A stretch of 64,000 bases of DNA from CAMAUF01 sp046152925. GTDB lineage: Bacteria; Chloroflexota; Dehalococcoidia; Tepidiformales; Tepidiformaceae. The notes beneath the pieces were generated by a model. The model ran no database searches, was not told the origin of the DNA, and worked only from the letters and a program-made list of their open reading frames with translations. A program made the translations under genes and the position numbers. The stretch's first letter is position 1. Each line of letters starts with the position of its first letter. Location of the stretch: NCBI GenBank assembly GCA_046152925.1, contig JBJXFX010000002.1, positions 8,524-72,523 of the forward strand. The letters are read 5' to 3'. Below, one piece after another: positions 38,998 to 48,513 of the stretch.

Positions 38998-39112
38998 CAC
39001 AAGCAGCATAGCGTGCCGACCGCGGATAAAGGGCCCCCGCGGAAAGACCGTCCGGTCGCAGTTCTCGGCGCGGTTAGCCCCCGGTTAACGGGTGGGATGG
39101 GCGCGGCCTACG

Positions 39113-40486
39113 CTACGCCACCGTCCAAGTCGTGCCCTCTGGGCCGTCCTTGAGCTCGACGCCGAGCTCCTTCAGGCCGTCGCGGATCCGGTCGCTGAGC
39201 GCCCACTGCTTCGCCACCCGCAGCTCCCGCCGGACCTCGATCAGCAGCCCGATGAACGGGTCGGCCGCCTGGCCGTCGCGGCGCGCCGCTTCGAGGGCGA
39301 ATCCCAGCACGCCGGCCAGATCCCGAAGGAGCGCCTGGAGGGCCCCGAAGGGCAGCCCGCCGTCCCGCGCCCGGTTCACCTCGCGCGCCACTTCGAACAA
39401 GACGGCCACGGCCTGCGGCGTATTCAGGTCGTTATCCATCGCCGCCTCGAAGCGCGTACGCACCGTGGGGTCGAGGTCGTCGCCTTCGAGCGGCGCCCCC
39501 GGCTTGGGTGGTGCGAACGCGGCCTCGCGCAGGCGCTGGGCGCCCGTCCGCGCGGCGTCGAGCGCTTCTTCGCTGAAGGTTAGCGGGCTGCGGTAGTGGC
39601 TCTGGAGGATGAACATCCGGATTGCGTCGCCGCCCCAGCGCGCCACCGCGTCGTCGAGCGCGATGATGTTGCCGAGCGACTTGGACATCTTTTCGTCGCC
39701 CATTTTGAGCAGCGCGTTGTGCATCCAGATCGAGGCGAACGGCGCGACGCCGGTGAAGCCCTCGGTCTGGGCGATTTCGTTTTCATGGTGCGGGAAGATC
39801 AGGTCCGCGCCGCCGCCGTGGATGTCGATCTGCGCTCCGAGATGGCCGAAGCTCATGGCCGAGCACTCGATGTGCCAGCCGGGCCGGCCCGGGCCCCAGG
39901 GTGACTCCCAGGCGGGCTCGCCGGGCTTTGCGCCCTTCCAAAGGGCGAAGTCCAGCGGGTCCTCCTTACGCTCCGTCGGGTCGACCCGCGCGCCGCTGAG
40001 CAGGTCGTCGACGTTCCGGTGGCTCAGCTTTCCGTAGTCCGCCTTGCGTCGCACGCGGTAGTACACGTCGCCCTCGCTGGCATAGGCGTAGCCACGGTCG
40101 ATCAGGCCCTGAGTGATCTCCACGATCCGCGGGATCTCCTCGGTCGCCCGTGGGTAGGTGGTCGCCGGCAAGACGTTCAACAGCTTGAGGCTCGCCATGT
40201 ACTGGTTGGAGTACTGGTCGGCGAGCGCTTTGACGGTCGTCCCGGTGGCGTTCGCACGGTCGATCAGCTTGTCGTCGATGTCGGTGAAGTTCTGGACGTG
40301 CTTCACGGTGTAGCCGCGATAGGCGAGGTAGCGCCGCAGCGCGTCGAACACGATCGCGGGCACGGCGTGGCCAATGTGCGACCCCGAATACGGCGTGATC
40401 CCGCAGACATAGAGCTTCACTTCATAGGGCGCGGGCGGGAGTGGGACGCTCGCCTGAGAGAGCGTGTCGGAAAGGCGCACGGACAT
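39113..40486 (-). CDS. cysS: Cysteinyl-tRNA synthetase
   Basis: A 457-residue class I enzyme that charges tRNA-Cys. The zinc-binding and HIGH region is YVCGITPYSGSHIGHA; GWHIECSAMS and FPHHENEIAQTEG are the other zinc ligands; KMSKSLGN is the nucleotide loop. The DALR-type C-terminus is present. Length fits CysRS; the related ligase MshC is shorter (about 410). No T-box leader was recognised in the 149 bases before the next gene. Confidence 0.95.
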   Translation of the reverse strand: MSVRLSDTLSQASVPLPPAPYEVKLYVCGITPYSGSHIGHAVPAIVFDALRRYLAYRGYTVKHVQNFTDIDDKLIDRANATGTTVKALADQYSNQYMASLKLLNVLPATTYPRATEEIPRIVEITQGLIDRGYAYASEGDVYYRVRRKADYGKLSHRNVDDLLSGARVDPTERKEDPLDFALWKGAKPGEPAWESPWGPGRPGWHIECSAMSFGHLGAQIDIHGGGADLIFPHHENEIAQTEGFTGVAPFASIWMHNALLKMGDEKMSKSLGNIIALDDAVARWGGDAIRMFILQSHYRSPLTFSEEALDAARTGAQRLREAAFAPPKPGAPLEGDDLDPTVRTRFEAAMDNDLNTPQAVAVLFEVAREVNRARDGGLPFGALQALLRDLAGVLGFALEAARRDGQAADPFIGLLIEVRRELRVAKQWALSDRIRDGLKELGVELKDGPEGTTWTVA

Positions 40487-40635
40487 AGCACGGAACCCCT
40501 GAACAAGAACATGTGGGCGTGGGAGGATGCGGAAACGGGCGCCGCTAACGGCGCTCCATACACAGGCAACGGCCCAGAGATCGCGGGGCGTCCATCGTCA
40601 GAGAATAGCACACTCGCGTGGCGCGCTTGGGGCGA

Positions 40636-43434
40636 TTAGGCGGCCAACGCCGGCGCGGCCACGGTGGACGAGTGCAGCCGGCCAGGACGCCCGACATGGT
40701 GGCCCTGCGCGTAGTCGACCCCGAAGCGCTGCAGCAAGATGACGGACTCAGCATCCGACACGAACTCGGCGATCGTCTGCTTGCCCAGCGCGCGGGCCAT
40801 CTGCGCGATCGCCCGGACGAGCTGCTGATCGGTGGTGTCGGTCGAAAGGTTGCGGATGAAGCTCCCGTCGATCTTCAAATAGTCCACCGGCAGCTGCTTG
40901 AGCAGGGAGAGCGAGGAGAACCCTGTCCCGAAGTCATCCAGCGCGAAGAGGCAGCCCAGCGCCTTCAGCTTTCCGATGAAGGCGCGCGCCTCTTCGATGT
41001 CCGCGATCGCCGCCGTCTCCGTGATCTCCAGGATGAGCTGGCGCGGGTCGATCCTGGCTGATGCGAGCAAGTCCTCGATCAGCGAAACGAGCGCTGGGTC
41101 CGCAAACGCCCGCCCCGAGAGGTTAACCTCCAGCCGGAGCTGGCGGCCAGCGGCGTTCTCCTCCGCAATCAGCTCGATCGCCCGGCGGACGACCCAGCGG
41201 TCGATCGCCTGGATCAGGCCCGATCGCTCGGCCGTGGGCAAGAACGCTCCAGGCGGGATCAACTCGCCATCCTCGCCTTGCATGCGGATCAGCGCTTCCC
41301 ATTGCTGGATGACGCCATCACGGTCGGAGATCGGCTGAAACTCCAAAACGAACCCGTCGCTTTCGAGAGCATCGCGGATCTTCTGCTCCCACGGCCGTTG
41401 CAGGCTCATGCTGCCATCGTCGGCGCCGGGCGAGTACATCTGCCAACGGTCCCGGTGGTCCTTCGCCCGGTACATCGCCTTGTCGGCGCGCACCTGGAGC
41501 TCCGCCGATGTCTGGGCGTGCTCGGGATAGAGCGCGATCCCGATGCTCGCCGTCACGCTGATGGCCTGCGCCTGGATTTCGACACGACGCCCCCGGAACG
41601 CGGCCAGCAAGCGCTCCGCCAACCCCTGCACTGCGGCCCCGTCCGCGTCTGGGACGAGCACCGCGAACTCATCGCCGCCGAGGCGGGCCACGAGCGCCTC
41701 CGGGCCTACAGCGCTACGCAAGAGGCTCGCGACCGAGACAAGCAGGTCGTCGCCCGAACGATGGCCGAGGTTGTCGTTCACCCCTTTGAAGTGGTCGAGG
41801 TCAATGATCAGGAGGGCCCCGCTCGCGCCAGATTGGCGCATCCGCGCCATCTCGCGCTCTAGCTCGCGTTCCAATCGCCGCCGGTTCATGAGGCCCGTGA
41901 GCGCGTCCGACTCCGCGTAATAGCGAAGCTGCTCTTCGTGGCGCCGCCGGTCGCTCACATCCCGCATGACAGCGCCGTAGAACTGGCCCTCATCCGTCTG
42001 CCAGTGCGAGAGCGAGACTTCCAGCGGGACCAAGTGCCCGTTCGACCGCGTCCCCATCACCTCAACGGGCGTACTCTGGCCCACCGAGGCGGAAACCAGT
42101 GCGGCCCACGAGGTGATCCGTTCGACGGTCCCCGCGCGGGGGAACGCGGGGAGTTTCGAGAAGAAGTCGCGACCGACGATCTCTTGCTCTCCCAGTCCGA
42201 ACATGCGGACGGCGCCGGGGTTCCAGGAGACCACCCGGCCGGCGGCGTCGGTCACCAGCATCGCGTCGGGAGCCGACTCGTTCAGCAGCCGGAACTTCGC
42301 TTCCGCGTTCACCACGTCGCGCGTCCGTTCGAGCACGCGGCGCTCTAGCTCGTCGCGCGCCCGCCCCAGGAGCCCATTCAACCTGCTGTTGTCGATGATC
42401 ACGAGCGCCGGCTCGACCGTCACCGCAACGCTGATGAAGAGGACGAGTACCACGAGCGTCGGGTCGGACGCGAGCTCGCCCCTGAGCGCGACGAACAGCG
42501 CGAAGCCGACCGCAAACGGGATCATGACCAACGGCAGCGCCATCCGTGCGACGGGAGGCAGCGCCGTCGAGCTCGGCGTCGATGCCGACTTCGGCCGCAA
42601 GATGGCGTGGTATACCCCAGCGAGCGCGACCAGAAGCAGCCCGCCCATCCAGCCGTAGTCGACCAAATGGCCCTGATAGAACGAGTCGTGGAGCGCCAGA
42701 AAGGTGTAGACCACGTCGGACGCCATGATAAGTCCCAGGCCGCTGGCCAAGATCAGCTGACCCGTCCAGGCCGGCGACCGGCGGTTGCCCCAGACCGTGA
42801 GGAGCGCGGTCCCGAAGACAACGAGATCGGCCGCAGGGTAGGCGCAGCCGACGATCCGCTCGATGACGCTCGCCTCGCCATCGCGGAAGACGGGCATCAT
42901 CACGAAGTGCCAGACGACGGCCATGATCGCAAGGAGCAACGCCATTGGCTCGAAGGTGCGCCGTGTCCGGCGCTGCCAAACATCTCCGCCATTCAGCTTG
43001 GTCAGCCCGATGACCAACGGGGGCACCATGGCGAGGTAGCCGATGTCGGGGATCCCCGGGTAGGGCGGCGGGTCCTGCCCAGCGAGGCCGTAAGCCGTCC
43101 AAGCGAAGTCGCCGAGTGTCCAGCAGCCGAAGCCAAGCGCGATGAAGGCCCAGCCGTGCCGGTCCTTTCCTTGGAGCCGTGTGGCGGCGGCCGCCGCCGC
43201 TGCCGTCGCCGTCGCGGCGGCACCGTTGGAAAAGAGGTTCAACCAGAGACTGATCTGCGCCTCCGTGCCGGGGCGAGTCTCGACCAAAATGACGTAGGCC
43301 AAGAACACCGCGACAGCAGCAAGGACCGCGATCGCCAAAGGCCGGCGCCGCGTCCCCAGCGGGCCAGCCGCCGGCAGGCTCGCCTGTGACGGAGAGAGCG
43401 TCGTTCCCAGGCTGGTCGTCCTCCGGAGTATCAC
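40636..43434 (-). CDS. Membrane sensor with PAS, GGDEF and EAL domains
   Basis: A 932-residue protein from GTG. Residues 30-350 hold eight to nine membrane helices forming an integral sensor. A coiled link (ARDELERRVLERTRDVVNAE) leads to a PAS domain (about 375-490, LLNESAPDAMLVTDAAGRVV). The GGDEF domain (about 510-670) is intact: LMNRRRLERELE, DLDHFKGVNDNLGH and ARLGGDEFAVLVP. The EAL domain (about 690-925) keeps EALIRM, LEVNLSG, ILEITE and DDFGTGFSSLSLLKQLPVDYLK, which suggests c-di-GMP hydrolysis. Both activities are probably regulated by the sensor. Confidence 0.93.
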   Translation of the reverse strand: MILRRTTSLGTTLSPSQASLPAAGPLGTRRRPLAIAVLAAVAVFLAYVILVETRPGTEAQISLWLNLFSNGAAATATAAAAAAATRLQGKDRHGWAFIALGFGCWTLGDFAWTAYGLAGQDPPPYPGIPDIGYLAMVPPLVIGLTKLNGGDVWQRRTRRTFEPMALLLAIMAVVWHFVMMPVFRDGEASVIERIVGCAYPAADLVVFGTALLTVWGNRRSPAWTGQLILASGLGLIMASDVVYTFLALHDSFYQGHLVDYGWMGGLLLVALAGVYHAILRPKSASTPSSTALPPVARMALPLVMIPFAVGFALFVALRGELASDPTLVVLVLFISVAVTVEPALVIIDNSRLNGLLGRARDELERRVLERTRDVVNAEAKFRLLNESAPDAMLVTDAAGRVVSWNPGAVRMFGLGEQEIVGRDFFSKLPAFPRAGTVERITSWAALVSASVGQSTPVEVMGTRSNGHLVPLEVSLSHWQTDEGQFYGAVMRDVSDRRRHEEQLRYYAESDALTGLMNRRRLERELEREMARMRQSGASGALLIIDLDHFKGVNDNLGHRSGDDLLVSVASLLRSAVGPEALVARLGGDEFAVLVPDADGAAVQGLAERLLAAFRGRRVEIQAQAISVTASIGIALYPEHAQTSAELQVRADKAMYRAKDHRDRWQMYSPGADDGSMSLQRPWEQKIRDALESDGFVLEFQPISDRDGVIQQWEALIRMQGEDGELIPPGAFLPTAERSGLIQAIDRWVVRRAIELIAEENAAGRQLRLEVNLSGRAFADPALVSLIEDLLASARIDPRQLILEITETAAIADIEEARAFIGKLKALGCLFALDDFGTGFSSLSLLKQLPVDYLKIDGSFIRNLSTDTTDQQLVRAIAQMARALGKQTIAEFVSDAESVILLQRFGVDYAQGHHVGRPGRLHSSTVAAPALAA

Positions 43435-43622
43435 GTCATTGGTCCGATAGCATGTGTGCGCGCCTTCACCGTTTGCACTATGAAGTTCGCGCGAAACAGG
43501 CCTCCCGAACCGGGGACGGGAGGTGACGAACCGGTGGATAGGTGACCAGAGGGCCGCTCATCCATCGGTTGTCCGCCGTGCCAGCGCCCTCCACAATCCG
43601 CGCACCAGCAGGAGGCGCGAAC

Positions 43623-45179
43623 ATGACCTGGCAACCCGAAGTCGACGAGCTCCACCACCGCCAGGGCCTCGCCGCCCAGATGGGCGGCCACGACCGCATC
43701 GCGCGCCAGCATGCCGCCGGCAAGCTCACCATCCGCGAGCGGTTCGACGCCTTCTGCGACCCGGGCAGCTTTCAAGAGGTCGGCAGCACCTCCGGCGTCG
43801 GCCGCTACGACGACAACGGCACACTCGTCGAGTTCATGGCCGCGAACTTCCTCTGCGGCGTCGCCGATGTCGATGGGCGGCCCGTCATGGTCAGTGGCGA
43901 CGACTTCACCATCCGTGGCGGCTCTTCGGAAGCCACGATCCCCGGCAAGCGCCAGTTCGCCGAGCGGATCGCCCTCGAGCTCCGCTTGCCGCACGTCCGC
44001 CTCGTCGACGGCATGGGCGGGGGCGGATCCGTGAAGTCCATAGAGTTGAAAGGGCGCACGCTCATCCCCGGCGTCCAAGACTGGGAGACGGTCGTGGGCC
44101 ATCTCGGTGTCGCCCCGTCGGTCGCCCTCGCGCTCGGCTCCGTCGCGGGGATCGGAGCGGCGCGCGTGGCCACCGCGCATTACTCCGTGATCGTCGCCGA
44201 AACGGCCCAGATGATGATCGCGGGCCCCGCCCTCGTCGAGCAGGCGACGCTCGGCGACGTCAGCAAAGAAGAGCTGGGCCACGCCCGGATCCACACCGCC
44301 AACGGCAGCATCGACGACATGGTGACCACCGAGGCCGAGGCCTTCGACCGTGCGCGGCGCTTCCTTTCGTATCTCCCCCAGAACGTCGACGAACTCCCCG
44401 CGCGCGGCCCCATCACCGATGACCCCGCCCGCCGCGAGGAGCGCCTGCTCTCGATCGTGCCGCGGGACCCGAAGCGCGCCTACAAGATGCGCGACGTGAT
44501 CAACGCCGTTGTCGATAGCGGCTCGTTCTTCGAGATGGGGCGCAACTGGGGCCGCTCGGTGATTACGGGGTTCGCGAGGCTCGATGGCTGGCCCGTCGCG
44601 CTCATGGCCGAAGACCCGTACATCTATGGGGGCGCCTGGACCGCCGACGCCTCGAAGAAGGTCGCCCGCTTCTTGGACCTGGCCTCGACCTTCCACCTGC
44701 CGTTCATCCACCTCGAAGATTGCCCAGGCTTCCTCATCGGCAAGCAGTCCGAAGAGTCCGGCACCATCCGTGCCGGCGCGTTGGCCCTGGCCGCGCTCGG
44801 CCAATCGACGTCGCCGTTCTGTTGCATCGTCATCCGCAAAGCGTTCGGCGTCGCCGGGGCGGCCAACCGGAAGCCCGGCAGCACCCACTTCCGGTATAGC
44901 TGGCCATCGGGCGACTGGGGTTCCCTGCCGATCGAAGGCGGGCTCGAAGTCGCCTATAAGGCCGAGCTCAACGAACTCCCCGAAGACGCAAGGCCGGACG
45001 CCATCGCCAAGATCCGCGACCGCCTCAACCGCTACCGCAGCCCCTTCCGCAGCGCCGAAGTGTTCGAAATCGAGGAAGTCATCGACCCGCGGGAGACGCG
45101 CTCCATCCTCTGCCGTTGGGCGAACCTCGTCGCCCCAGCGCGGCGCCCAGGGCGCATGGCCTGGACGTTCCGGCCTTAA
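43623..45179 (+). CDS. Acyl-CoA carboxylase beta subunit (carboxyltransferase)
   Basis: A 518-residue carboxyltransferase from MTWQPEVDELHHRQG with AGGAGG upstream. Motifs: GGHDRIARQHAAGKLTIRER at the N-terminus, MVSGDDFTIRGGSSE, the acyl-CoA binding VKSIELKG/GAARVATAHYSV region and, in the second half, PFIHLEDCPGFLIGKQSE with AFGVAGAANRKPG. Homologues carboxylate acetyl- or propionyl-CoA, or act in methylmalonyl-CoA decarboxylase. No biotin carboxylase or biotin carrier gene is next to it, so the partner subunits lie elsewhere. Confidence 0.9.
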   Translation: MTWQPEVDELHHRQGLAAQMGGHDRIARQHAAGKLTIRERFDAFCDPGSFQEVGSTSGVGRYDDNGTLVEFMAANFLCGVADVDGRPVMVSGDDFTIRGGSSEATIPGKRQFAERIALELRLPHVRLVDGMGGGGSVKSIELKGRTLIPGVQDWETVVGHLGVAPSVALALGSVAGIGAARVATAHYSVIVAETAQMMIAGPALVEQATLGDVSKEELGHARIHTANGSIDDMVTTEAEAFDRARRFLSYLPQNVDELPARGPITDDPARREERLLSIVPRDPKRAYKMRDVINAVVDSGSFFEMGRNWGRSVITGFARLDGWPVALMAEDPYIYGGAWTADASKKVARFLDLASTFHLPFIHLEDCPGFLIGKQSEESGTIRAGALALAALGQSTSPFCCIVIRKAFGVAGAANRKPGSTHFRYSWPSGDWGSLPIEGGLEVAYKAELNELPEDARPDAIAKIRDRLNRYRSPFRSAEVFEIEEVIDPRETRSILCRWANLVAPARRPGRMAWTFRP

Positions 45180-45203
45180 GTTGGGCAAACGGACCGGTAC
45201 TGC

Positions 45204-45233
45204 TTGTAACGGGGGCCACCGGCTAGCTACAAT
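45204..45233 (+). promoter_or_regulatory. Promoter of the CNMP-binding gene
   Basis: TTGTAA (45204-45209), an 18-bp spacer and TACAAT (45228-45233), about 33 bases before the ATG. Confidence 0.5.
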
Positions 45234-45265
45234 CCGGCGCGTCCCACTTATGGCGGAGGTTTCCC

Positions 45266-45685
45266 ATGAGCTCGTTGGAAGAGTCGCTGGCCCGTGTGCC
45301 GATGTTCCAGGACTTGAACAAGAAGTCCCTCGACCGCATTGCCAAGTTCGCCCGGCAGCGCTCTTTCCGCGCGGGCGACACGATTTTCAAAGAAGGCGAA
45401 GAGGGCGTCGGCTTCTTCCTCGTGACCAGCGGGAAGGTCGATATCTCCCGCGCCGGTTCCCACCTCGCCACGATGGACGACGGTGGCTTCTTCGGCGAGA
45501 TGGCCCTGCTCGATAACCACCGCCGCAGCGCCACCGTCAAGGCCGTCTCCGACACCGAATGCCTCGCGATCATGCGCTCCGACTTTCTCGCAGAGCTCCG
45601 GAATAACGCCGACCTCGCCATCGAGATGCTCGGCGTCATGTCGCGCCGCGTCCGCGACCTCGACGAGAAGCTCAGCCACAGTTAG
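45266..45685 (+). CDS. Single-domain cyclic-nucleotide-binding protein
   Basis: A 139-residue protein consisting of one cNMP-binding fold and no DNA-binding domain. VPMFQDLNKKSLDRIAKFAR, FFLVTSGKVDISR, and the phosphate-binding cassette GGFFGEMALLDNHRRSATVKA are present; the FGEMAL-x-D-x2-RRSA arginine suggests that cAMP or a similar ligand can bind. GCGGAGG precedes the ATG. As it stands alone, it may act as an effector or regulatory subunit. A strong terminator follows. Confidence 0.88.
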   Translation: MSSLEESLARVPMFQDLNKKSLDRIAKFARQRSFRAGDTIFKEGEEGVGFFLVTSGKVDISRAGSHLATMDDGGFFGEMALLDNHRRSATVKAVSDTECLAIMRSDFLAELRNNADLAIEMLGVMSRRVRDLDEKLSHS

Positions 45686-45720
45686 CGCTCGGATTCCCGC
45701 TCCAGCCGAATCGAAACCAA

Positions 45721-45750
45721 GACGGGCGCCATCGTGAGATGGCGCCCGTC
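45721..45750. terminator. Stem-loop between convergent genes
   Basis: A perfect 12-bp stem, GACGGGCGCCAT (45721-45732) with 45739-45750, loop CGTGAG. No long T-run follows on either strand, but its position between convergent genes supports a terminator role. Confidence 0.65.
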
Positions 45751-45776
45751 GCGTTCCGTGCGCGGCGTGGCGGCTG

Positions 45777-45986
45777 TTAGTCGTTGTCCTTCTTGCGGCC
45801 AAAGAGGCCGCCAAGCTTCTCTTTCACGTCGTCCATGATGCCACCGTCATCATCGCCGCCGAGCAACCCGCGGATCTCGTCCGGGTTCTCCTTCAAGAAC
45901 CCGAAGACCGTGTCGACCGCGGCCGACGCCGCAGCCGCCGGAATGCCGGCCTTTTCGACGACCAGTTCGATCAACTTCTCTTTCAC
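45777..45986 (-). CDS. Small acidic helical protein
   Basis: A 69-residue protein from GTG (MKEKLIELVVEKAGIPAAAA) with AGAGG nine bases upstream. The first 40 residues form a helical pair like small DUF937/DUF2267-style units (AVDTVFGFLKENPDEIRGLLG); then GGDDDGG and an amphipathic MDDVKEKLGGLFGRKK tail. The function is unknown. It is a single gene, convergent with the CNMP-binding gene. Confidence 0.65.
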   Translation of the reverse strand: MKEKLIELVVEKAGIPAAAASAAVDTVFGFLKENPDEIRGLLGGDDDGGIMDDVKEKLGGLFGRKKDND

Positions 45987-46093
45987 AGCTAGTCACCTCT
46001 GCCGGCCAATCTGCGCCCGCTGAAGGCGGCCGGCCTCTCCATCCTACGACTCTTGGGTGACCAGCAAATTACGGATGACTCGCATCACGCCTT

Positions 46094-46495
46094 TTACGGT
46101 CGAAGCTCCTTCCGCCAAACGAGGCGGAGGCCCGACCAGGTCGCGTCGATCGCGCAGACCTTGTTGTCGACGAGCCCCGAGGGAAGGCAGACCTCGCGGA
46201 TCACGTCCTCCGTGATATCGGTCGGGAGCTTGCTCGCCCGTTTTGGCCAGGCGACCCAGAGGCCGCCGGCCGGCTGGAGCGCCCTGCCAAATTCGAGGAA
46301 GCCCGCCTCAAGCTCCACGCGCTCGGTCACGAACCAGACGATCACGTCGATTCCGCCCTCGGCGACCGGCGCCGCCACGCCACCGGCGGCGGCGACCTCC
46401 GCAGCGACGGCGCTCGGCCCCCCGAGCATGGCGACACGTGAGCCTTCCTTCACGCCGAGCTTCTTCGGCAACGGTGCCCCTGAATATCCGGCCAA
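46094..46495 (-). CDS. DUF3052 family protein
   Basis: A 133-residue protein from a TTG with GAGGTG upstream. It matches DUF3052: MAGYSGAPLPKKLGVKEGSR at the start, then VIVWFVTERVELEAGF and LWVAWPKRASKLPTDITEDVI, and LVDNKVCAIDATWSGLRLVWRK at the end. The fold resembles a small Rossmann unit. The function is not known; homologues are frequent in Actinobacteria and Chloroflexota. Divergent from the first transporter operon. Confidence 0.86.
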   Translation of the reverse strand: MAGYSGAPLPKKLGVKEGSRVAMLGGPSAVAAEVAAAGGVAAPVAEGGIDVIVWFVTERVELEAGFLEFGRALQPAGGLWVAWPKRASKLPTDITEDVIREVCLPSGLVDNKVCAIDATWSGLRLVWRKELRP

Positions 46496-46551
46496 AATGC
46501 ACCTCGCGGCAATTGCCAGTTCCTAGGTTGTTTGATTGATGCTACCAATCG

Positions 46552-46580
46552 TTGCAATCCAGTGAAACGTACTGTTCAAT
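46552..46580 (+). promoter_or_regulatory. Promoter of transporter operon 1
   Basis: TTGCAA (46552-46557), 17 bp, TTCAAT (46575-46580). The same layout and bases recur at operons 2 and 3. A small hairpin CTGGCG-ATAA-CGCCAG (46594-46609) follows in the untranslated leader. Confidence 0.65.
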
Positions 46581-46633
46581 GACACCGCCTTTACTGGCGA
46601 TAACGCCAGGCGGCAACTTGCAGGGGGACCACA

Positions 46634-48433
46634 GTGGAACACAAGGACAACTACTGGCTGAGGAGCCGCACGGGACGGCGGCGCTTCCTCTACGGCGGCG
46701 GCGTCGCTGCCGTGGGCTCGGCCGCGATCCTCGCCGGCTGCGGCGATGACGACGACGAAGACAGCGGCAGTTCGCCAACTAGCGCCGCGACGACCGCCGC
46801 AAGCGGTGGCAACACCGCAACCGCCTCGGCAACCGCTGCTGCCACCACCGCGGCGGCGGCAGCCGGCGTCAAGGGCGGCACGCTGCGCCTTAGCAAGAGC
46901 GAGAAAGACGACGGCCTGGATCCGGCCGGCCGCGTCGTCAACCAGGACTGGATTCAGAGCAAGACCTACAGCTGGACACACGTCTACCGCACGTCCGACG
47001 GCAAGGTGCTGCTTGATGCGGCCGAGAAGATCGAGACGCCCGACGCCCTGACGATGATCGTCACGCTCAACAAGGGCATCAACTTCCACGACAACGTGGC
47101 CAACGGCCGCGAAATGACGGCCGACGACCTCAAGTTCTCGATCGACCGCATCCCGGCTATTCGCAAGGAAAAAGGCGGCAACTCGCCCGAGATCGTCTTC
47201 GACTGGATCCAGAGTGTCGAAGTCGTGGACAAGTACACCGCCCGGATCAAGCAGCGCATCCCCTTCGCCTCGCGCTTCATCGCCCTCGGCTCGCGCAACC
47301 CGTTCGCGATCGTCGGCAAGGAAGTCGTCGAGAAGGAAGGCGGCGTCATCGACAACGTGACCGCCGGCTCCGGCCCCTACCTCCTTACCAAGCGCGACGC
47401 CACCGGAATCACGCTCGAGCGCAACCCGAAGTACTTCAAGCGGTCGGCTCCGAACGACGGCTTCCCCGCCGAGGTCTTCATCGACAAGATCGAAGAGCGG
47501 ATCATCGTGGACGCAGCCGCTACCAAGGCTGCCTTCCTTGATGGCCAGACGGACTTCCTCAACCAGGGTTCCGTGCCCGTCGACCGGTTGAGCTTCCCGG
47601 AGTACCAGAAGGACAGCAAGTTCGTCGCCGAGAAAATCAAGTCGTTCGGCCAGCTCCTCCTCTTCCAGGACATGCTCGCGCTGACCGACCCGCGCGTCCG
47701 CCAGGCCATCGCCATGGCGATCAACTACGACGAGTTCATCGCCACGCTGTTCGCTGGCGAAGGCCGCTACCAGGGCCACGTCAGCGGCGGCTTCGGGCCG
47801 CTCGCGCTTGACCCGAAAGAAGCCAAAGAGCTGCACCCGTTCAACCCGGCGGAAGCGAAGAAGCTCTGGGAAGCGGCTGGCAAGCCGTTCAACAACACCA
47901 TCCGGATGATCACGCCGACCGTGCTCAAGCTCCTCGCCGACTCCACCGACTTCATCAAGGGCCAGCTGCAGAAGAACCTCGGCGTCACCGTGGACGTCAA
48001 CGCCTCGGACATCGGCACCTTCGTCCAAGGGGCCACCAAGGTGGGCCGCAAGGACTGGGAGATCTTCGTGAGCTTCTTCCCGCAGGTCCAATTCCTGCCG
48101 GAGTACAACGCGCTCGCCGGCGTCATGCCGACGGCCTTCGGCTCGAACACCTCGAACTGGAAGCTGGACCACCCGCATCCGGAGACCAAGGCCGCGGCCG
48201 AGCAAGCTGTGAAGCTCTACGACGCCCAGGCCGCCGCTCTCGACCCGAAGGAACGCGAGCAGAAGATGCACGAGCTCGAGCGCTTCATCATGAAGGGCTA
48301 CTGGGGCGGCATCTCCCTCCCGGTCGCTGAGAACGACTTCGTCATCTACAACAAGCGCGTCCAGAACGTGCCGTTCAAGGATGCGAACCTCGGCCTCGTC
48401 GCCCGCTACCAGTCGCTCTGGCTCAAGGCCTAA
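46634..48433 (+). CDS. Peptide-type ABC transporter substrate-binding protein 1
   Basis: A 599-residue family 5 binding protein from GTG with AGGGGGA before it. The N-terminus has DNYWLRSRTGRRRFLYG (twin arginine) and a lipobox AILAGCGDDDDED, so it is probably a lipoprotein exported folded by Tat. A low-complexity Ala/Thr linker follows. The SBP_bac_5 domain begins KGGTLRLSKSEKDDGLDP. YTARIKQRIPFASRF and DPRVRQAIAMAINYDEFI are family motifs. Ligand unknown: peptides, nickel or sugars are all possible for this family. First gene of operon 1. Confidence 0.92.
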   Translation: MEHKDNYWLRSRTGRRRFLYGGGVAAVGSAAILAGCGDDDDEDSGSSPTSAATTAASGGNTATASATAAATTAAAAAGVKGGTLRLSKSEKDDGLDPAGRVVNQDWIQSKTYSWTHVYRTSDGKVLLDAAEKIETPDALTMIVTLNKGINFHDNVANGREMTADDLKFSIDRIPAIRKEKGGNSPEIVFDWIQSVEVVDKYTARIKQRIPFASRFIALGSRNPFAIVGKEVVEKEGGVIDNVTAGSGPYLLTKRDATGITLERNPKYFKRSAPNDGFPAEVFIDKIEERIIVDAAATKAAFLDGQTDFLNQGSVPVDRLSFPEYQKDSKFVAEKIKSFGQLLLFQDMLALTDPRVRQAIAMAINYDEFIATLFAGEGRYQGHVSGGFGPLALDPKEAKELHPFNPAEAKKLWEAAGKPFNNTIRMITPTVLKLLADSTDFIKGQLQKNLGVTVDVNASDIGTFVQGATKVGRKDWEIFVSFFPQVQFLPEYNALAGVMPTAFGSNTSNWKLDHPHPETKAAAEQAVKLYDAQAAALDPKEREQKMHELERFIMKGYWGGISLPVAENDFVIYNKRVQNVPFKDANLGLVARYQSLWLKA

Positions 48434-48456
48434 CCGGGCCTCCGGCATACCACCCC

Positions 48457-48488
48457 TCGGGCGCCAGGGCTTAACCCCTGGCGCCCGA
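48457..48488 (+). other. Stem-loop between binding-protein and permease genes, operon 1
   Basis: TCGGGCGCCAGGG (48457-48469) pairs with 48476-48488 over 13 bp, loop CTTAAC. No T-run follows, so transcription may continue in part while the upstream message is protected from decay. Confidence 0.8.
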
Positions 48489-48513
48489 ATCACTTCCGGC
48501 GGAGGTCTTTCGC

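Noticed and set aside
40487..40635. Possible T-box leader before cysS
   Set aside because: No specifier loop, T-box core or antiterminator pairing could be recognised in the 149 bases.
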